This document shows positions 17,184 to 26,716 of a stretch of DNA of 64,000 nucleotides, in pieces. Location: assembly GCF_003062295.1 (NCBI RefSeq), contig NZ_PYCN01000003.1, positions 310,001-374,000 of the forward strand, given 5' to 3'. The position numbers were made by a program, and so were the translations under genes. The stretch is from Bradyrhizobium algeriense (GTDB lineage: Bacteria > Pseudomonadota > Alphaproteobacteria > Rhizobiales > Xanthobacteraceae). The notes under the pieces were generated by a model. The model ran no database searches. It had not been told where the DNA came from and saw nothing but the letters and a program-made list of their open reading frames with translations. Positions within the stretch are counted from its first letter, which is position 1, and the number at the start of each line of letters is the position of its first letter.

Positions 17184-18179
17184 TTAGGCCGCTGCCAACG
17201 CCGCTGCGCGATCCTCGACCAGCGCGATCGCATCGCGCAGCACGTCGACGCCGGCGCCCGGCTTGACGCCCTTCTCCGCCAGATGGCGGCGGAAGGCACG
17301 CGCGCCGGGAACGCCGTGAAACGCGCCGACGAAATGCCGCGTCATCGAATGCAGCTTTGCGCCTTGCGCCAACTGGTCTTCGATATAGGGAAACATCGCT
17401 TCGAAGACGTCCTTCATGGTGGCGTATGGTGCCGCCTCGCCGAACAATTCGGGATCGACGTCGAGCAAACGCCAGGGCTCCTGGTAGGCCGCCCGCCCCA
17501 GCATCACGCCGTCGACATGGTCGAGGTGCCGCGCAGCCTCCGCAATACTGCCGATGCCGCCATTGATGATGATCGGAATACCTGATAGCGCAGCCTTGAG
17601 TCGATAGACCCTGTCGTAATCGAGCGGCGGGATGTCGCGGTTTTCCTTCGGCGACAATCCGTTGAGCCAGGCTTTTCGGGCATGCACGACCAGCGCGTCC
17701 GCGCCGGCCGCGACCACGCCGCGCGCCAGCACGTCGAGGGCCACTTCCGGATCTTGGTCGTCGATGCCGATCCGGCATTTGACCGTGACGGGAATCTTGA
17801 CGGCGCGCTTCATGGCGGCAACGCCATCGGCAACCAGCGCCGGCTCCGCCATCAGGCAGGCGCCGAAACGGCCGTCCTTCACCCGGTCGGACGGACAGCC
17901 GACATTGAGGTTGATTTCGTCGTAACCGAAATCCTCGCCGATCTTCGCAGCGGCGGCGAGATCATCCGGCTCCGACCCGCCGAGTTGCAGCGCCACCGGA
18001 TGCTCGCTTGGATCGAAGCCAAGCAGCCGCCTGCGGTCGCCATGAATAATGGCGCCGGTCGTCAGCATCTCCGTGTAGAGCCGCGCGCGCCGGCTCATCA
18101 GACGGTGGAACACGCGGCAATGCCGGTCGGTCCAGTCCATCATGGGCGCGACGGAAAAACGATAGTCTTGCGATTCCAA
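17184..18179 (-). CDS. dusA: tRNA-dihydrouridine synthase A
   Basis: This FMN-dependent enzyme reduces uridine 20/20a of tRNA. It is 331 residues and begins near a typical DusA N-terminus with FSVAPMMDWTDRHCRVFHR. It carries LYTEMLTTGAIIHGD and the catalytic-cysteine block NLNVGCPSDRVKDGRFGACL. FMN-phosphate-binding stretches INGGIGSI and GVMLGRAAYQEPW follow. It is convergent with the gra operon and stands alone. Two small palindromes lie just upstream of its start. Confidence 0.95.
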   Translation of the reverse strand: MESQDYRFSVAPMMDWTDRHCRVFHRLMSRRARLYTEMLTTGAIIHGDRRRLLGFDPSEHPVALQLGGSEPDDLAAAAKIGEDFGYDEINLNVGCPSDRVKDGRFGACLMAEPALVADGVAAMKRAVKIPVTVKCRIGIDDQDPEVALDVLARGVVAAGADALVVHARKAWLNGLSPKENRDIPPLDYDRVYRLKAALSGIPIIINGGIGSIAEAARHLDHVDGVMLGRAAYQEPWRLLDVDPELFGEAAPYATMKDVFEAMFPYIEDQLAQGAKLHSMTRHFVGAFHGVPGARAFRRHLAEKGVKPGAGVDVLRDAIALVEDRAAALAAA

Positions 18180-18478
18180 TTGGTTACCGTAACCGTATGT
18201 TCTTCAACATTAACGCCGTTATACTATTTCCGCGAAAATAGTATAGCCGCCGAGCGCGCGTAATCGCCAAGCCGTCCATAACAGCGGCAATATCCTCCAC
18301 AGAGAACTCCTAGCCATATAAAGCCAACTCCTCAGAAACGTCGCTGGGCGATCGCCATTCGCGATCCATCTGCGAGGGATCACTCGCTGCGCATTGACGT
18401 CATTATGGAGGAACGGCAATCGAAAGAGGAGTGTCGATCAGTAGCGAAACGGATTTCGACACCCTCTCCGATCGGGCG
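18180..18478. other. Intergenic region between dusA and the siderophore operon, with palindromes
   Basis: No gene is seen here. A near-perfect 26-bp palindrome, TATACTATTTCCGCG followed by AAAATAGTATA, lies at 18220-18245. GGTTACCGTAACC lies at 18182-18194, next to the dusA start. Either may be an operator for dusA or a hairpin ending the long siderophore transcript, but neither has a clean T-run. Confidence 0.5.
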
Positions 18479-19231
18479 TCAGATCGCGTCGTCGACGATC
18501 AAATGCGGCTTGCCCTGCGAGCAGGATTCGACACGTGCCCTGATGCGAAAGGTTGCGGCAAGGTTTTCCGGCGTCAGGACGCCAGCCGCCGTGCCGAAAT
18601 CGTGCAACGTTCCATCACAGAGGAGAGCGACCTTGTCGGCGAATTTCAGTGCCAGGTCGAGATGGTGCAGCGCGATCAGCACGAGCATACCGTCGTCATG
18701 CGCAAGGCGGCGCACCTGTCGCATCGCTTCCAGCTGGCGGTGCATATCCAGCGCGCTGGTCGGCTCGTCCAAGAGCAGCACCTGCGGTTCGCGCACGAGA
18801 CATTGGGCAAGCCCGACGAGCTGGCGCTGTCCACCGCTCAGCTCGGTAAGGACTTCATTGGCAAGATCGCCCATATCGAGTGCTGCCAGCGCCTGGTCCA
18901 CCGCCACCAGATCAGACCTCCCCAGACGCCAGCCGCTGACCTGCTTGCGCGCAAGAAGGATGGATTCGAATACAGTCAGCACTGCGCTTGCCGTTTGGTC
19001 CTGAGGCATGTAGGCGACGGCGCGATCTGCATCGCGCACACCTTCCAGCCGGCACTCGCCAGGTCCCGGAAGAATGGCTGCCAAGCGCCGGAACAGCGTC
19101 GACTTGCCCGCAGCATTCGGTCCAATGACAGCCACCACCTCGCCGCCATAACAGGGCGGAAGCGTCACATCACGTAGCACCTGGCGTGATCCGTAGCGGG
19201 CGCCGAGGCGATGCGTGCTCAGCACTACCAT
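18479..19231 (-). CDS. Iron-siderophore ABC transporter ATP-binding protein
   Basis: This is the cytosolic ATPase of a FecE/FhuC-type ferric-siderophore importer, 250 residues. Start ATG 19231 overlaps the permease stop by seven bases. It shows Walker A GPNAAGKST, the Q-loop in YMPQDQ, signature LSGGQRQLVGLAQ, Walker B VLLLDEPTSALD and switch His in IALHHLDLAL. It is the last gene of the nine-gene siderophore operon. A longer open frame continues upstream, but only as the out-of-frame shadow of the permease gene. Confidence 0.92.
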   Translation of the reverse strand: MVVLSTHRLGARYGSRQVLRDVTLPPCYGGEVVAVIGPNAAGKSTLFRRLAAILPGPGECRLEGVRDADRAVAYMPQDQTASAVLTVFESILLARKQVSGWRLGRSDLVAVDQALAALDMGDLANEVLTELSGGQRQLVGLAQCLVREPQVLLLDEPTSALDMHRQLEAMRQVRRLAHDDGMLVLIALHHLDLALKFADKVALLCDGTLHDFGTAAGVLTPENLAATFRIRARVESCSQGKPHLIVDDAI

Positions 19232-20292
19232 ATGTCTCTTCCGCTTCTCAGGATCAAATAGAGGAAGACCGGCAATCCGATCGCCGAGGTGACGATGCCG
19301 ATCGGCAGGACAGCGCCCGGTACCGCGATTTTGGCCAGGACGGAGCTGGACGACATGATCAGCGCGCCAGTCAGCGCGCTCGCGGGCAGCAGGAAGCGCT
19401 GGTCTTCGCCGACCATCATGCGGGCGATGTGCGGACCTACGAGACCGATAAAGCCGATCGTGCCGACAAACGCGACGGGGATCGCCGTCAAAAGGGAGAC
19501 AAGGATCAGGGTTTCGAGCCGCAGGCGCCGCACGGGAATGCCGAAGCTCGCCGCGCGCGCCTCGCCAAGACGTAACGCCGTCAACTGCCACCGGCGGCGC
19601 AGAAACACCGGCAAGGTTATCGCCACGACGAGCGCGGTGATGGCGAGCTTGGGCCATGTCGCCTTGGTGAGGCTGCCCATGGTCCAGAAAACGATGGCCG
19701 CGACGGCTTGCTCGGCCGCGAAATATTGAACGATAGCGAGGGCCGTATTGAAACTGAAAACCAGCGCTATGCCCAAGAGCACGATCATCTGGATCGAGGC
19801 TCCGCGCCGAAGGCTGGCCAAATGGATTAGGAAGGCGGTTGCCATGGCCACGACGAAAGCGTTGGCCGCGACAATGTAGTCGCCTACCATGGGAACCAGC
19901 GCGACGCCGAAGGCGAGCGCCAGAGCTGCGCCGAAGCTTGCACCGGCGGAAATGCCTAGCGTGAACGGACTCGCCAGCGGATTGTTCAAGATGGTCTGCA
20001 TCTGAGCGCCGCCGATGGCTAGCGCCACACCTACCACGACGCCCATAAGGGCCGATGGCATGCGGATCGACCAGACAATGACACGCATCTGCGCATCCGC
20101 CTCTGCTGGCAGGAAAAGCGTGCGCACAACCTCGCCAAGACCGTAGCTCGCCGGCCCGGTCGAAAGGTCGCCGACCAATGCCAAGCAAACCCCGACCACC
20201 AGCGCAAGGAGAACGATCCACCGCCTGACGCTGAGCGCCTGATAGGTGTCGCGTCCGGCTATTGTCAGCGCTTCGGTATGGAGATCTGTCAT
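19225..20292 (-). CDS. Iron-siderophore ABC transporter permease (FecCD family)
   Basis: This inner-membrane permease of the BtuC/FecCD fold has 355 residues and about ten helices. Typical blocks are WSIRMPSALMGVVVGVALA, AIGGAQMQTILNNPLASP with GISAGASFGA, and the ATPase-contact loop region VGTIGFIGLVGPHIARMMVG. A single permease gene is present, so the transporter is probably a homodimer. Start ATG 20292 overlaps the binding-protein stop by four bases (ATGA), a sign of translational coupling. Confidence 0.93.
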   Translation of the reverse strand: MTDLHTEALTIAGRDTYQALSVRRWIVLLALVVGVCLALVGDLSTGPASYGLGEVVRTLFLPAEADAQMRVIVWSIRMPSALMGVVVGVALAIGGAQMQTILNNPLASPFTLGISAGASFGAALALAFGVALVPMVGDYIVAANAFVVAMATAFLIHLASLRRGASIQMIVLLGIALVFSFNTALAIVQYFAAEQAVAAIVFWTMGSLTKATWPKLAITALVVAITLPVFLRRRWQLTALRLGEARAASFGIPVRRLRLETLILVSLLTAIPVAFVGTIGFIGLVGPHIARMMVGEDQRFLLPASALTGALIMSSSSVLAKIAVPGAVLPIGIVTSAIGLPVFLYLILRSGRDIW

Positions 20293-21461
20293 CGCTGGCC
20301 GTCGGAAAGGCTGACGCTATAGCCGGGGCGGTAGTCTATCGGCAGGAAGCGACGATGGTATTCAGCAAAGGTTGCGTCGGGGTCCAGATCGGCAAACAGG
20401 TCGGGGTGGAACCACTTCGCCAATTGCTGGACGGCAAAAAACTCGTATGGGCTGTTGTAGAACTGGTGCCAAATGCCGTGAAAATTCCGCGCCTTCTTTG
20501 CCGCGATACCGGTATAGGCGTCGCGGGTAGTGAACCATTCGAGCTTCTTGCGCGTCAGGCGAGAATCCGCCCCTGGTCCGAGCGGAATCCAGTGGCCGCC
20601 GGGCACGTAGGCTTGCCAGTCGGCGCTGGTAACCACCACATGCGCGGGATCGGCGACGATGACCTGTTCGGGGCTGATCTGCCCAAAAGTCGAAGGGATG
20701 ATATCGCTGCCGATATTATGGCCGCCGGCGAGTTCGACATATTTGCCGAAATTCTCCGCGCCGAAAGACAGGCAGCAATCCTGCGAGTAGCCGCCGATCC
20801 GCTCGACGAACACATTGGGGCGTTTCGGTTGTTTGGCGGCAAGGACGTTGGCAACTGCAGCCATGGCCTGGCGGCGGAACGCGATGATCTCTTCGGCACG
20901 CGCCTCTCGGCCCATGATCCTCCCCAGCAGCTGAATGGTCGGCTCGGTGTTTTCCAGCGGACGGTGGCGAAAATCGATGTAAAGAACCGGTATGTTCAGC
21001 GCCGCGAGCTTCTCAATGTAATTGGCGTCCTTGTTGGCCTGCATGGCCTCAAGATTGAGCAGCACCACATCGGGCTTCTGGATGATCGCCGATTCGATGT
21101 CGATCAGGCTGTCCTCCTGGCCCTTAAAGGCAGGGAGCTTCGCCAACGCGGGAAACACTTTGAGGTACTGCGCGTAAGTGGCCGGGTCGGCCGCGATCAG
21201 ATCGGTGCGCCAGGCAACCACATGGGCCAGAGGATCTTTGGGTTCCAGCGATGCGATAAGATAGAGCTGCCGACCTTCGCCCAGAAGCATGCGCTTGACC
21301 GGCGCGTTAAGCGTCACCTGGCGGCCCGCGATATCGGTGAGCGTAACTGACGCTTGTGTCTGTGTCGGTCCAGGTTCGACGGCAAACGCTGCTGTCGGAA
21401 GCAAAACGATCAGGACAAGAGCCATCACCGCGGCATGCAGCAGCGATCGGTGTTCCGTCAT
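20289..21461 (-). CDS. Iron-siderophore ABC transporter substrate-binding protein
   Basis: This is a periplasmic binding protein of the FecB/FhuD class III cluster, about 390 residues. ATG 21461 ([17 protein letters not shown]) is preceded by AAAGGAA at good spacing and begins a Sec signal ending near TAAFAVEP; in-frame codons upstream lie inside the MFS gene. The mature protein carries [20 protein letters not shown] text (here [16 protein letters not shown]), [19 protein letters not shown] and [20 protein letters not shown]. The CC pair is unusual for the family. The gene is coupled by ATGA overlaps to genes on both sides. Confidence 0.88.
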   Translation of the reverse strand: MTEHRSLLHAAVMALVLIVLLPTAAFAVEPGPTQTQASVTLTDIAGRQVTLNAPVKRMLLGEGRQLYLIASLEPKDPLAHVVAWRTDLIAADPATYAQYLKVFPALAKLPAFKGQEDSLIDIESAIIQKPDVVLLNLEAMQANKDANYIEKLAALNIPVLYIDFRHRPLENTEPTIQLLGRIMGREARAEEIIAFRRQAMAAVANVLAAKQPKRPNVFVERIGGYSQDCCLSFGAENFGKYVELAGGHNIGSDIIPSTFGQISPEQVIVADPAHVVVTSADWQAYVPGGHWIPLGPGADSRLTRKKLEWFTTRDAYTGIAAKKARNFHGIWHQFYNSPYEFFAVQQLAKWFHPDLFADLDPDATFAEYHRRFLPIDYRPGYSVSLSDGQR

Positions 21462-22687
21462 GACCGGATTCCTTTTCGAGTGGGGTGCGCGATTTTGAGC
21501 CATATGCCGAGAGCGGACAAAAATGACAAGGCGTAAAGCGTGGCGACGAGCGGGAAAGCGGCTTTAAGACCAAAGAGCTGGGTAACCGCGACGCCGGCGA
21601 TGATGCCGCTGGCGGAAGCACCCTGTTGGGAAGCTTGCGCGAGACCCAAGACCGAACCTTGTCGATCATGAGCCACGGCTACCGAAATGAGCGCAAGAAG
21701 GACCGGCGTCGTTCCCCCGAGAAGCATACCCCAGATGAAATACAGCAACGCAAATACGACAACGGAGCTGGTGCTTCCCGCCAGATGCGTCACCAAAACG
21801 CACGCCGCCGAAATGAGCACGTTCCCGCCCAGCACATAGAATGGTGTTCTATTCTCGAAGAGCCGCGCCCACAGCGGCGCGGCCACGACAAAGCCGCACG
21901 CCAGCAGCCCGTAAGTGAGGCCGGCGACCCAGTGACGGGCGCCAAATACCTGGGTCATGTACAGTGAGAAAGGAACCTGCAGGACCATGCGGCTGGCAAG
22001 CAGCATCCCCATCAAGGCAAGAAGAGCTGCGATGGGAATACCTGTCGACGCCGTAGGCTTTGCGGTACCCGCATTCCAGGGATCGGCGGCAACAGCTCCT
22101 GGCGTCGGTACGGGCAGGCTCAACCAGGCAACAGCAGCGCACAGCGCACAAATTGCCCCGGCGGTCAGATTTATTGCGGCGAAAGGGAAGCTATCGAGAA
22201 TGAGCCCGCCTAGAAAGGCGCCGCCCAGCGAGCCCACATTGGTGGCAACCTGAAGCCAGGCGAAGAGGCTTGCGCGATCCTTCCCGCCGGTAATCTGCAC
22301 GCCATAGGCCTGCGCTGGGGCGATATAGCCGGCGCAGGCGCCCTGCAAGAAACGCAGCGCCATGATCGTCCAGACATCCTGTGCAACAGCAACAAGGAGT
22401 TGCGTGACCGCTAATCCGCCGAGCGCCCGAACCATCATCAGCCGATTGCCGTAGCGATCGCCCATTCGCCCCCAAAAGGCGCTGGTCAGCGACATGCCAA
22501 TCATCGGGCCAACGTAGACACCAACACCTGCTAACCCAAAGACGCTGTCGGAGGGGCTCAACGCTTTGATCTGGATCGGCCAGAATGGACCACTCATTTC
22601 CATGGCACCCATGGAAATGAATTGCAGCCCGAACAGCAGAACAAAAACCGGTCCGAAGCCGCGAACCGCGGCAGAAGCATTTGTCAT
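21458..22687 (-). CDS. MFS transporter, probable siderophore exporter
   Basis: This 12-helix major facilitator protein has 409 residues. The loop 2-3 motif [21 protein letters not shown] and the helix-5 block [20 protein letters not shown] mark a drug/siderophore efflux type (as SbnD or PvsC). It is placed between the synthetase and the ABC importer genes and overlaps both by four bases. It would carry the finished apo-siderophore across the inner membrane. Import function cannot be excluded from sequence, but the operon already has a dedicated ABC importer. Confidence 0.85.
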   Translation of the reverse strand: MTNASAAVRGFGPVFVLLFGLQFISMGAMEMSGPFWPIQIKALSPSDSVFGLAGVGVYVGPMIGMSLTSAFWGRMGDRYGNRLMMVRALGGLAVTQLLVAVAQDVWTIMALRFLQGACAGYIAPAQAYGVQITGGKDRASLFAWLQVATNVGSLGGAFLGGLILDSFPFAAINLTAGAICALCAAVAWLSLPVPTPGAVAADPWNAGTAKPTASTGIPIAALLALMGMLLASRMVLQVPFSLYMTQVFGARHWVAGLTYGLLACGFVVAAPLWARLFENRTPFYVLGGNVLISAACVLVTHLAGSTSSVVVFALLYFIWGMLLGGTTPVLLALISVAVAHDRQGSVLGLAQASQQGASASGIIAGVAVTQLFGLKAAFPLVATLYALSFLSALGIWLKIAHPTRKGIRS

Positions 22688-24570
22688 TCCGCTGAAGCCA
22701 TTGGATTTGGCAGCTCGTGCTCAACGCGGTAGTCGCGATAACGCTCCAGATGCATCCGTAGCACCGAGCGGGTCGGCCAGGGTTTCTCGAGGAAGGCCTT
22801 ACGTTCTTCCATCCAGAACGCGTCCGACAACATGCGCGGCCTGAGCGCGTCGAAAGCTGCCGCGGTCTCTTCCCGCAGGATGCGCCAAAGGCTCGTGCCC
22901 GGCAGAGCATAATGTTCGTGAAGGCAGAGTGCGACCTCATGAAGGTGGCAGACGAAGCAGGCATCGATGACGAATGAGCGCACGAGGCTGATATCGTCAT
23001 CAAAGGTGGTGGGCAAGATCCCCGCGCGAGTGAAGGGCTTGAGGTGGTGCCCTCGTTCCCTAAAGAGAGGTGAAAAGCTGCGGCCGTCGCCGAAATCACG
23101 GATCAGCAGTTTTCGCGGGCGGCCGGTTTCATCGAACAGAATCGTGCTGTTTTGCTGATGCGCCTCAAAGGCAATTCCGTAAAGCAGATATATGGCAAGC
23201 GTCGGCTGGATGACGGTCGCTGCATAGGTACGGAAGAACGCAGATACGGCTGCTTCGCTTTCATCGCCGTTTCTCGCAATCAATTCGCAAATGAGCGGGC
23301 GGCCATCGATCGGGCTTGCCGTCAAGAGTGCCGCGACGGTGACCGGTAATAGCCCATCATTTCGCGCCAGTGCGTCGGCGTTGCGGTAGACAACCGAAAG
23401 AAAGCGGCCGGGATGCTCATCGGCCGTTACGGGGTGGCGCAGGATTGCGCCCAGCTCTTCGGTGAAGATCTCCAACCTGTCACACAGATCCCTCTCCTTC
23501 GACAGAATTTCGGAAATCAGGGTGCTGAGACGCGGCCCCATGTGAATCGACTTGGCCTGCAGCGTGCGCTGTTCGCTGGTCATCCAGATCGCCACAGGCA
23601 GTTTGATAAAGGGCCGCGGTTCCCGTGTGTCCGGCAACATGGTGCGGAACGACATTGACGGCAGCGTCACGACGTCCGGGCCATCCGGGTCGAAAACGCC
23701 GGAAGCAATCTCGGACGCGAATTCACGGCGCACGAAATTTTCAAGGTGCCAGATATGGACAGGTAGAGGCAGCCAGTCCTCGGGAGCCTTGCCACGCTCG
23801 TTCAATCCTTCGGTCCAGTCGCGCCAGAGCTCGGGGAAGTTCTGCGCGAACCATTCCGAATAGCTGCCGACATGCGGCATCTTCTCCACATAGGACCATT
23901 CCTTGCGTAGCGCTGCTATCCGGACCCGCACGCGGGCACCGAACTCCGGCGACAACGCAGCGACGTCCTCGGGTGACAGGGACTTGGACTTCCAGGTCGG
24001 ATAGAAAGGGTGACCTTCCAGCGCGCCCCATTGATCGAGGGTCATGGCCGCCAGATGCGGCGGCAGGCTCTTTTCCAGATATGCGAGGAATTCCCGCGCG
24101 CCTGCTTCGGCCACCTTCCCTCTCAGCTCGGCGCTCCAGACCTCCCGATGACGGCGCGCCAGGATGTCGTTGCGCATGCTGTCCTCGACGTCGCGTATGA
24201 GCTGCTCGACGCCATCAGATGCAGGCGAGATCGCCAAGGCGGGCGCGACCTGCCCGATCAGCTCCGAGGGATCATCGATCCGGCGCCGAGCGCCGGTCTC
24301 GTCCAGTACCTCGACAGAACCGCGATTTTGCAACGTTCCGGCCGGCGCACGACGCAGGTCGGTGAAATGCAGGACCCGGCGTGACTGCCAAAGCGGGAGC
24401 CATGCTTGGTTGCCGTCGCGCGCCCACAATAACGCATCCGGTTCAAGGAGACGTTCGGCGAACAAGCAGCGGACCAACCGGTTGAGCGCATTGCGCGATG
24501 CGCCCAAGCGAAGCTGCGCGGCGCGCGCCTGAGCTTCGGCATTTGCGGGGGAAGACATCCTCTCGTCCAT
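22684..24570 (-). CDS. NIS siderophore synthetase, IucA/IucC family
   Basis: This ATP-dependent ligase adenylates a carboxylate (citrate, malate or 2-oxoglutarate) and joins it to an amine. It has 628 residues, normal for the family. Visible landmarks are the N-terminal ATP-site region [18 protein letters not shown], then [28 protein letters not shown] and the FhuF-like C-terminal core [17 protein letters not shown] with [12 protein letters not shown]. It is the only NIS enzyme in the locus, so only one amide bond of this type is expected in the product. Its start codon shares one base with the stop of the opine dehydrogenase gene (TAATG). Confidence 0.92.
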   Translation of the reverse strand: MDERMSSPANAEAQARAAQLRLGASRNALNRLVRCLFAERLLEPDALLWARDGNQAWLPLWQSRRVLHFTDLRRAPAGTLQNRGSVEVLDETGARRRIDDPSELIGQVAPALAISPASDGVEQLIRDVEDSMRNDILARRHREVWSAELRGKVAEAGAREFLAYLEKSLPPHLAAMTLDQWGALEGHPFYPTWKSKSLSPEDVAALSPEFGARVRVRIAALRKEWSYVEKMPHVGSYSEWFAQNFPELWRDWTEGLNERGKAPEDWLPLPVHIWHLENFVRREFASEIASGVFDPDGPDVVTLPSMSFRTMLPDTREPRPFIKLPVAIWMTSEQRTLQAKSIHMGPRLSTLISEILSKERDLCDRLEIFTEELGAILRHPVTADEHPGRFLSVVYRNADALARNDGLLPVTVAALLTASPIDGRPLICELIARNGDESEAAVSAFFRTYAATVIQPTLAIYLLYGIAFEAHQQNSTILFDETGRPRKLLIRDFGDGRSFSPLFRERGHHLKPFTRAGILPTTFDDDISLVRSFVIDACFVCHLHEVALCLHEHYALPGTSLWRILREETAAAFDALRPRMLSDAFWMEERKAFLEKPWPTRSVLRMHLERYRDYRVEHELPNPMASAE

Positions 24571-25709
24571 TACGCTTCCTCCGGCCAGTTGGAGGGCAAA
24601 CAGGCCGGCGCGCCTTCGGCGAGCCCGCCGTGGTAGTTGAGCGCCCAGTTGTAGGTTTTCGTGATAGCGGGAGTTGCCACTTCAAGCCGCGCGGCCAATT
24701 CCACGAGCAGCGCCTGCCCGAAGGCAATGTCTTCGTGGAAAGCGCGGCTTGCGCGATCGATGACAAGGCCGGGCCCATCCGGATTGGGGACAAGTGGGGC
24801 GCGAATGCCTGCGTAAGCACGGTTTGTTCGCAGCAGCGTATACATGGCCCGGTTGTCCTCGATCTGGCTGCCATAAGCCTCGATCAATTCCTGTCGGAGC
24901 GGCTTCACCGAACTCAGATCAATGCGAAGGCGTGACTCGACCGCATGGCGGATTGCCTGGTTTTCCGCATCGCAGGCCTCCAGCAATTCGGCGCCGGCAC
25001 GCGGGCAATCGCTCCACCAGCAAAGGGGACGGTCAAAGGGCTTGTTTTCCCAGGGTGCGCCGGGGCCGATCAACGCATAGAGCACAGCTGGATGCATCAG
25101 TGCGTTGCCCGGCGTCAGCGTGATTTCCAGATAATCCTGCAGCAGGGTGACGGGAGCTTCATAAAGGCGGCCCAGCATCGCACGGAGCTCGGCGCGGCTC
25201 GCTGCGGTCTCGCGGCGATGAAGCGCCGCGAAGAGCTGAGCCTTGGCGCCCCCCATGCGCACCCGCTCGCCTGGGACCAGGTCAAAGGCGGTATGGGGTA
25301 CGTCCTTCATGCCCCAGATCACCACATTGTATGTGCCCGAAAGGGCTTTGGCCGCGAGCCAGTTGAAGCCGCAAAAGCCGGGAATCGCGCCGACATAGAT
25401 GTGCCTGTCCCGGGGAAGGTGCCGTGCGACGTCGTGTAGAAGCGCGGGCCGCGCGTGCGCCGGCTGCGTCACGATCACCATATCCGTGTTTGTGAGTGCC
25501 TCGCTCGGATCGGCGCCAACATAGTCGGGCCGCCCGCTCAAGACATGGCCGTCCGGCGTCTGGGCCCGCCAAACACCGTCTCCGCTCGTCCACCGATCGG
25601 CGACGGCAGCCGCTCCCGTCAGCACGGAAACAGTAATACCTGGGCGCTGCTTGAAGAGCACGGCATTCAAATGCCCAGTGCGCCCTGCACCGCAGATCGT
25701 CACCTTCAT
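24570..25709 (-). CDS. Octopine/nopaline-type opine dehydrogenase
   Basis: This NAD(P)H-dependent enzyme reductively joins an amino group to a 2-oxo acid. It has 379 residues from ATG 25709 (MKVTICGAGRTGHLNAVLF), with the Rossmann GxGxxG. ATG 25709 overlaps the preceding stop by four bases, which decides the start. NAD/NADP octopine/nopaline dehydrogenase features include IVTQPAHARPALLHDVA, GAIPGFCGFNWLA and the catalytic-domain block TLTPGNALMHPAVLYALIGP with its conserved His. In staphyloferrin B clusters the equivalent place is taken by SbnB, a different fold working in the oxidative direction. Here pyruvate addition to a diamine is proposed. Confidence 0.88.
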   Translation of the reverse strand: MKVTICGAGRTGHLNAVLFKQRPGITVSVLTGAAAVADRWTSGDGVWRAQTPDGHVLSGRPDYVGADPSEALTNTDMVIVTQPAHARPALLHDVARHLPRDRHIYVGAIPGFCGFNWLAAKALSGTYNVVIWGMKDVPHTAFDLVPGERVRMGGAKAQLFAALHRRETAASRAELRAMLGRLYEAPVTLLQDYLEITLTPGNALMHPAVLYALIGPGAPWENKPFDRPLCWWSDCPRAGAELLEACDAENQAIRHAVESRLRIDLSSVKPLRQELIEAYGSQIEDNRAMYTLLRTNRAYAGIRAPLVPNPDGPGLVIDRASRAFHEDIAFGQALLVELAARLEVATPAITKTYNWALNYHGGLAEGAPACLPSNWPEEA

Positions 25710-26716
25710 GCCGCGCGCGCCCTTCCGGTTATCCAGGCGTCGAGCTGTGCGGCGATTGTCGGATCCAACAGATCGCGCTTGGCCATCCATTCATCGTCGA
25801 AGACCGAACCGAGATATTTCTCGCCACCGTCGGCAACGGGCGTGACCACCGTGCCGGACAGCTTGCCGGCCGCAATAAATTCCAGCGCCTTGTAGATGGT
25901 GCCCCCGGTCGAGCCGCCGACCAGGAGCCCGTGGCGTCGCGCGATAAAACGTGCTGTTTCGAAGGCCTGAGTGTCGGTGACCTGTACCCCTTCATCGATG
26001 CATCCATAGTCGAGCACCTTGCCGATTTCATCGCCGGCGGGCGTTCCTGTGCCCGACTGGTAGTAGGGATGGCCGGGTTTGCCGAAGACGATCGAGCCGG
26101 CCGGTTCCACGGCGATCGTGCGGACAGCAGGATTAACCCGCTTCAGACGCTGGGCGATACCGGTCATTGAGCCGCCAGTGCCGACACAGCCGACAAAGGC
26201 GTCGACGCCGTCTGGAAGCTGTGCCAGGAGTTCGTCGACCAAACCGGCATAGCCTTCCGGGTTTGCCGGATTGTCGGACTGGTTCATGAACAACGCACCA
26301 GGAAGCTGGGCACCGAGTTGGGCGGCCAGCCGCTGGCGCTCCACCACCGCAACCTCGTCTTCCCGAAAATCGCCTTCGACATAACGAATTTCCGCGCCCA
26401 GCGCGCGCATCATGCGGATCTTGTCCGGCGCGGCGTGATGATCGACAACGGCAATGAAGCGTAGGCCCAATTCCAATGCGACTATCGCCAGTCCGATCCC
26501 GGTGTTTCCGGACGACGATTCGACGATCGTGCCGCCCGGCGCGAGCCGCCCGTCCTCAAGCGCGGCAAGCACCATGCTGCGCGCCATCCGGTCCTTCATG
26601 GAGCCACCCGGATTGTTCTTTTCCAGCTTCAGCACCAGCGTGGCGTCGCTGTTGGGTACGGCAATCGGCATTACCGGAGTTTGGCCGATCAACTGGCTTA
26701 CGGTCGTGCAGAGCAT
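25706..26716 (-). CDS. SbnA-like PLP-dependent beta-replacement synthase (cysteine synthase fold)
   Basis: This fold-type II PLP enzyme has 336 residues. ATG 26716 follows AGGAG and overlaps the end of the decarboxylase gene by 19 bases. The PLP lysine is in KNNPGGSMKDRMARS, the phosphate/Asn loop is SSSGNTGIGLA and the glycine loop is GCVGTGGSMTGIA. It resembles SbnA more than CysK: SIVFGKPG, LVGGSTGGTIYKAL and VFDDEWM at the C-terminus parallel SbnA, which joins O-phosphoserine to the alpha-amine of glutamate. The amine used here is not readable from sequence; lysine is proposed from the whole pathway. Confidence 0.87.
   Translation of the reverse strand: MLCTTVSQLIGQTPVMPIAVPNSDATLVLKLEKNNPGGSMKDRMARSMVLAALEDGRLAPGGTIVESSSGNTGIGLAIVALELGLRFIAVVDHHAAPDKIRMMRALGAEIRYVEGDFREDEVAVVERQRLAAQLGAQLPGALFMNQSDNPANPEGYAGLVDELLAQLPDGVDAFVGCVGTGGSMTGIAQRLKRVNPAVRTIAVEPAGSIVFGKPGHPYYQSGTGTPAGDEIGKVLDYGCIDEGVQVTDTQAFETARFIARRHGLLVGGSTGGTIYKALEFIAAGKLSGTVVTPVADGGEKYLGSVFDDEWMAKRDLLDPTIAAQLDAWITGRARAA

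Noticed and set aside
18479..20221. A 580-codon minus-strand frame covering the ABC ATPase and most of the permease
   Set aside because: Only its last 250 codons resemble a protein (ATPase). The first part is an alternate frame of the real FecCD permease gene, and ATG 19231 overlaps the permease stop as expected.
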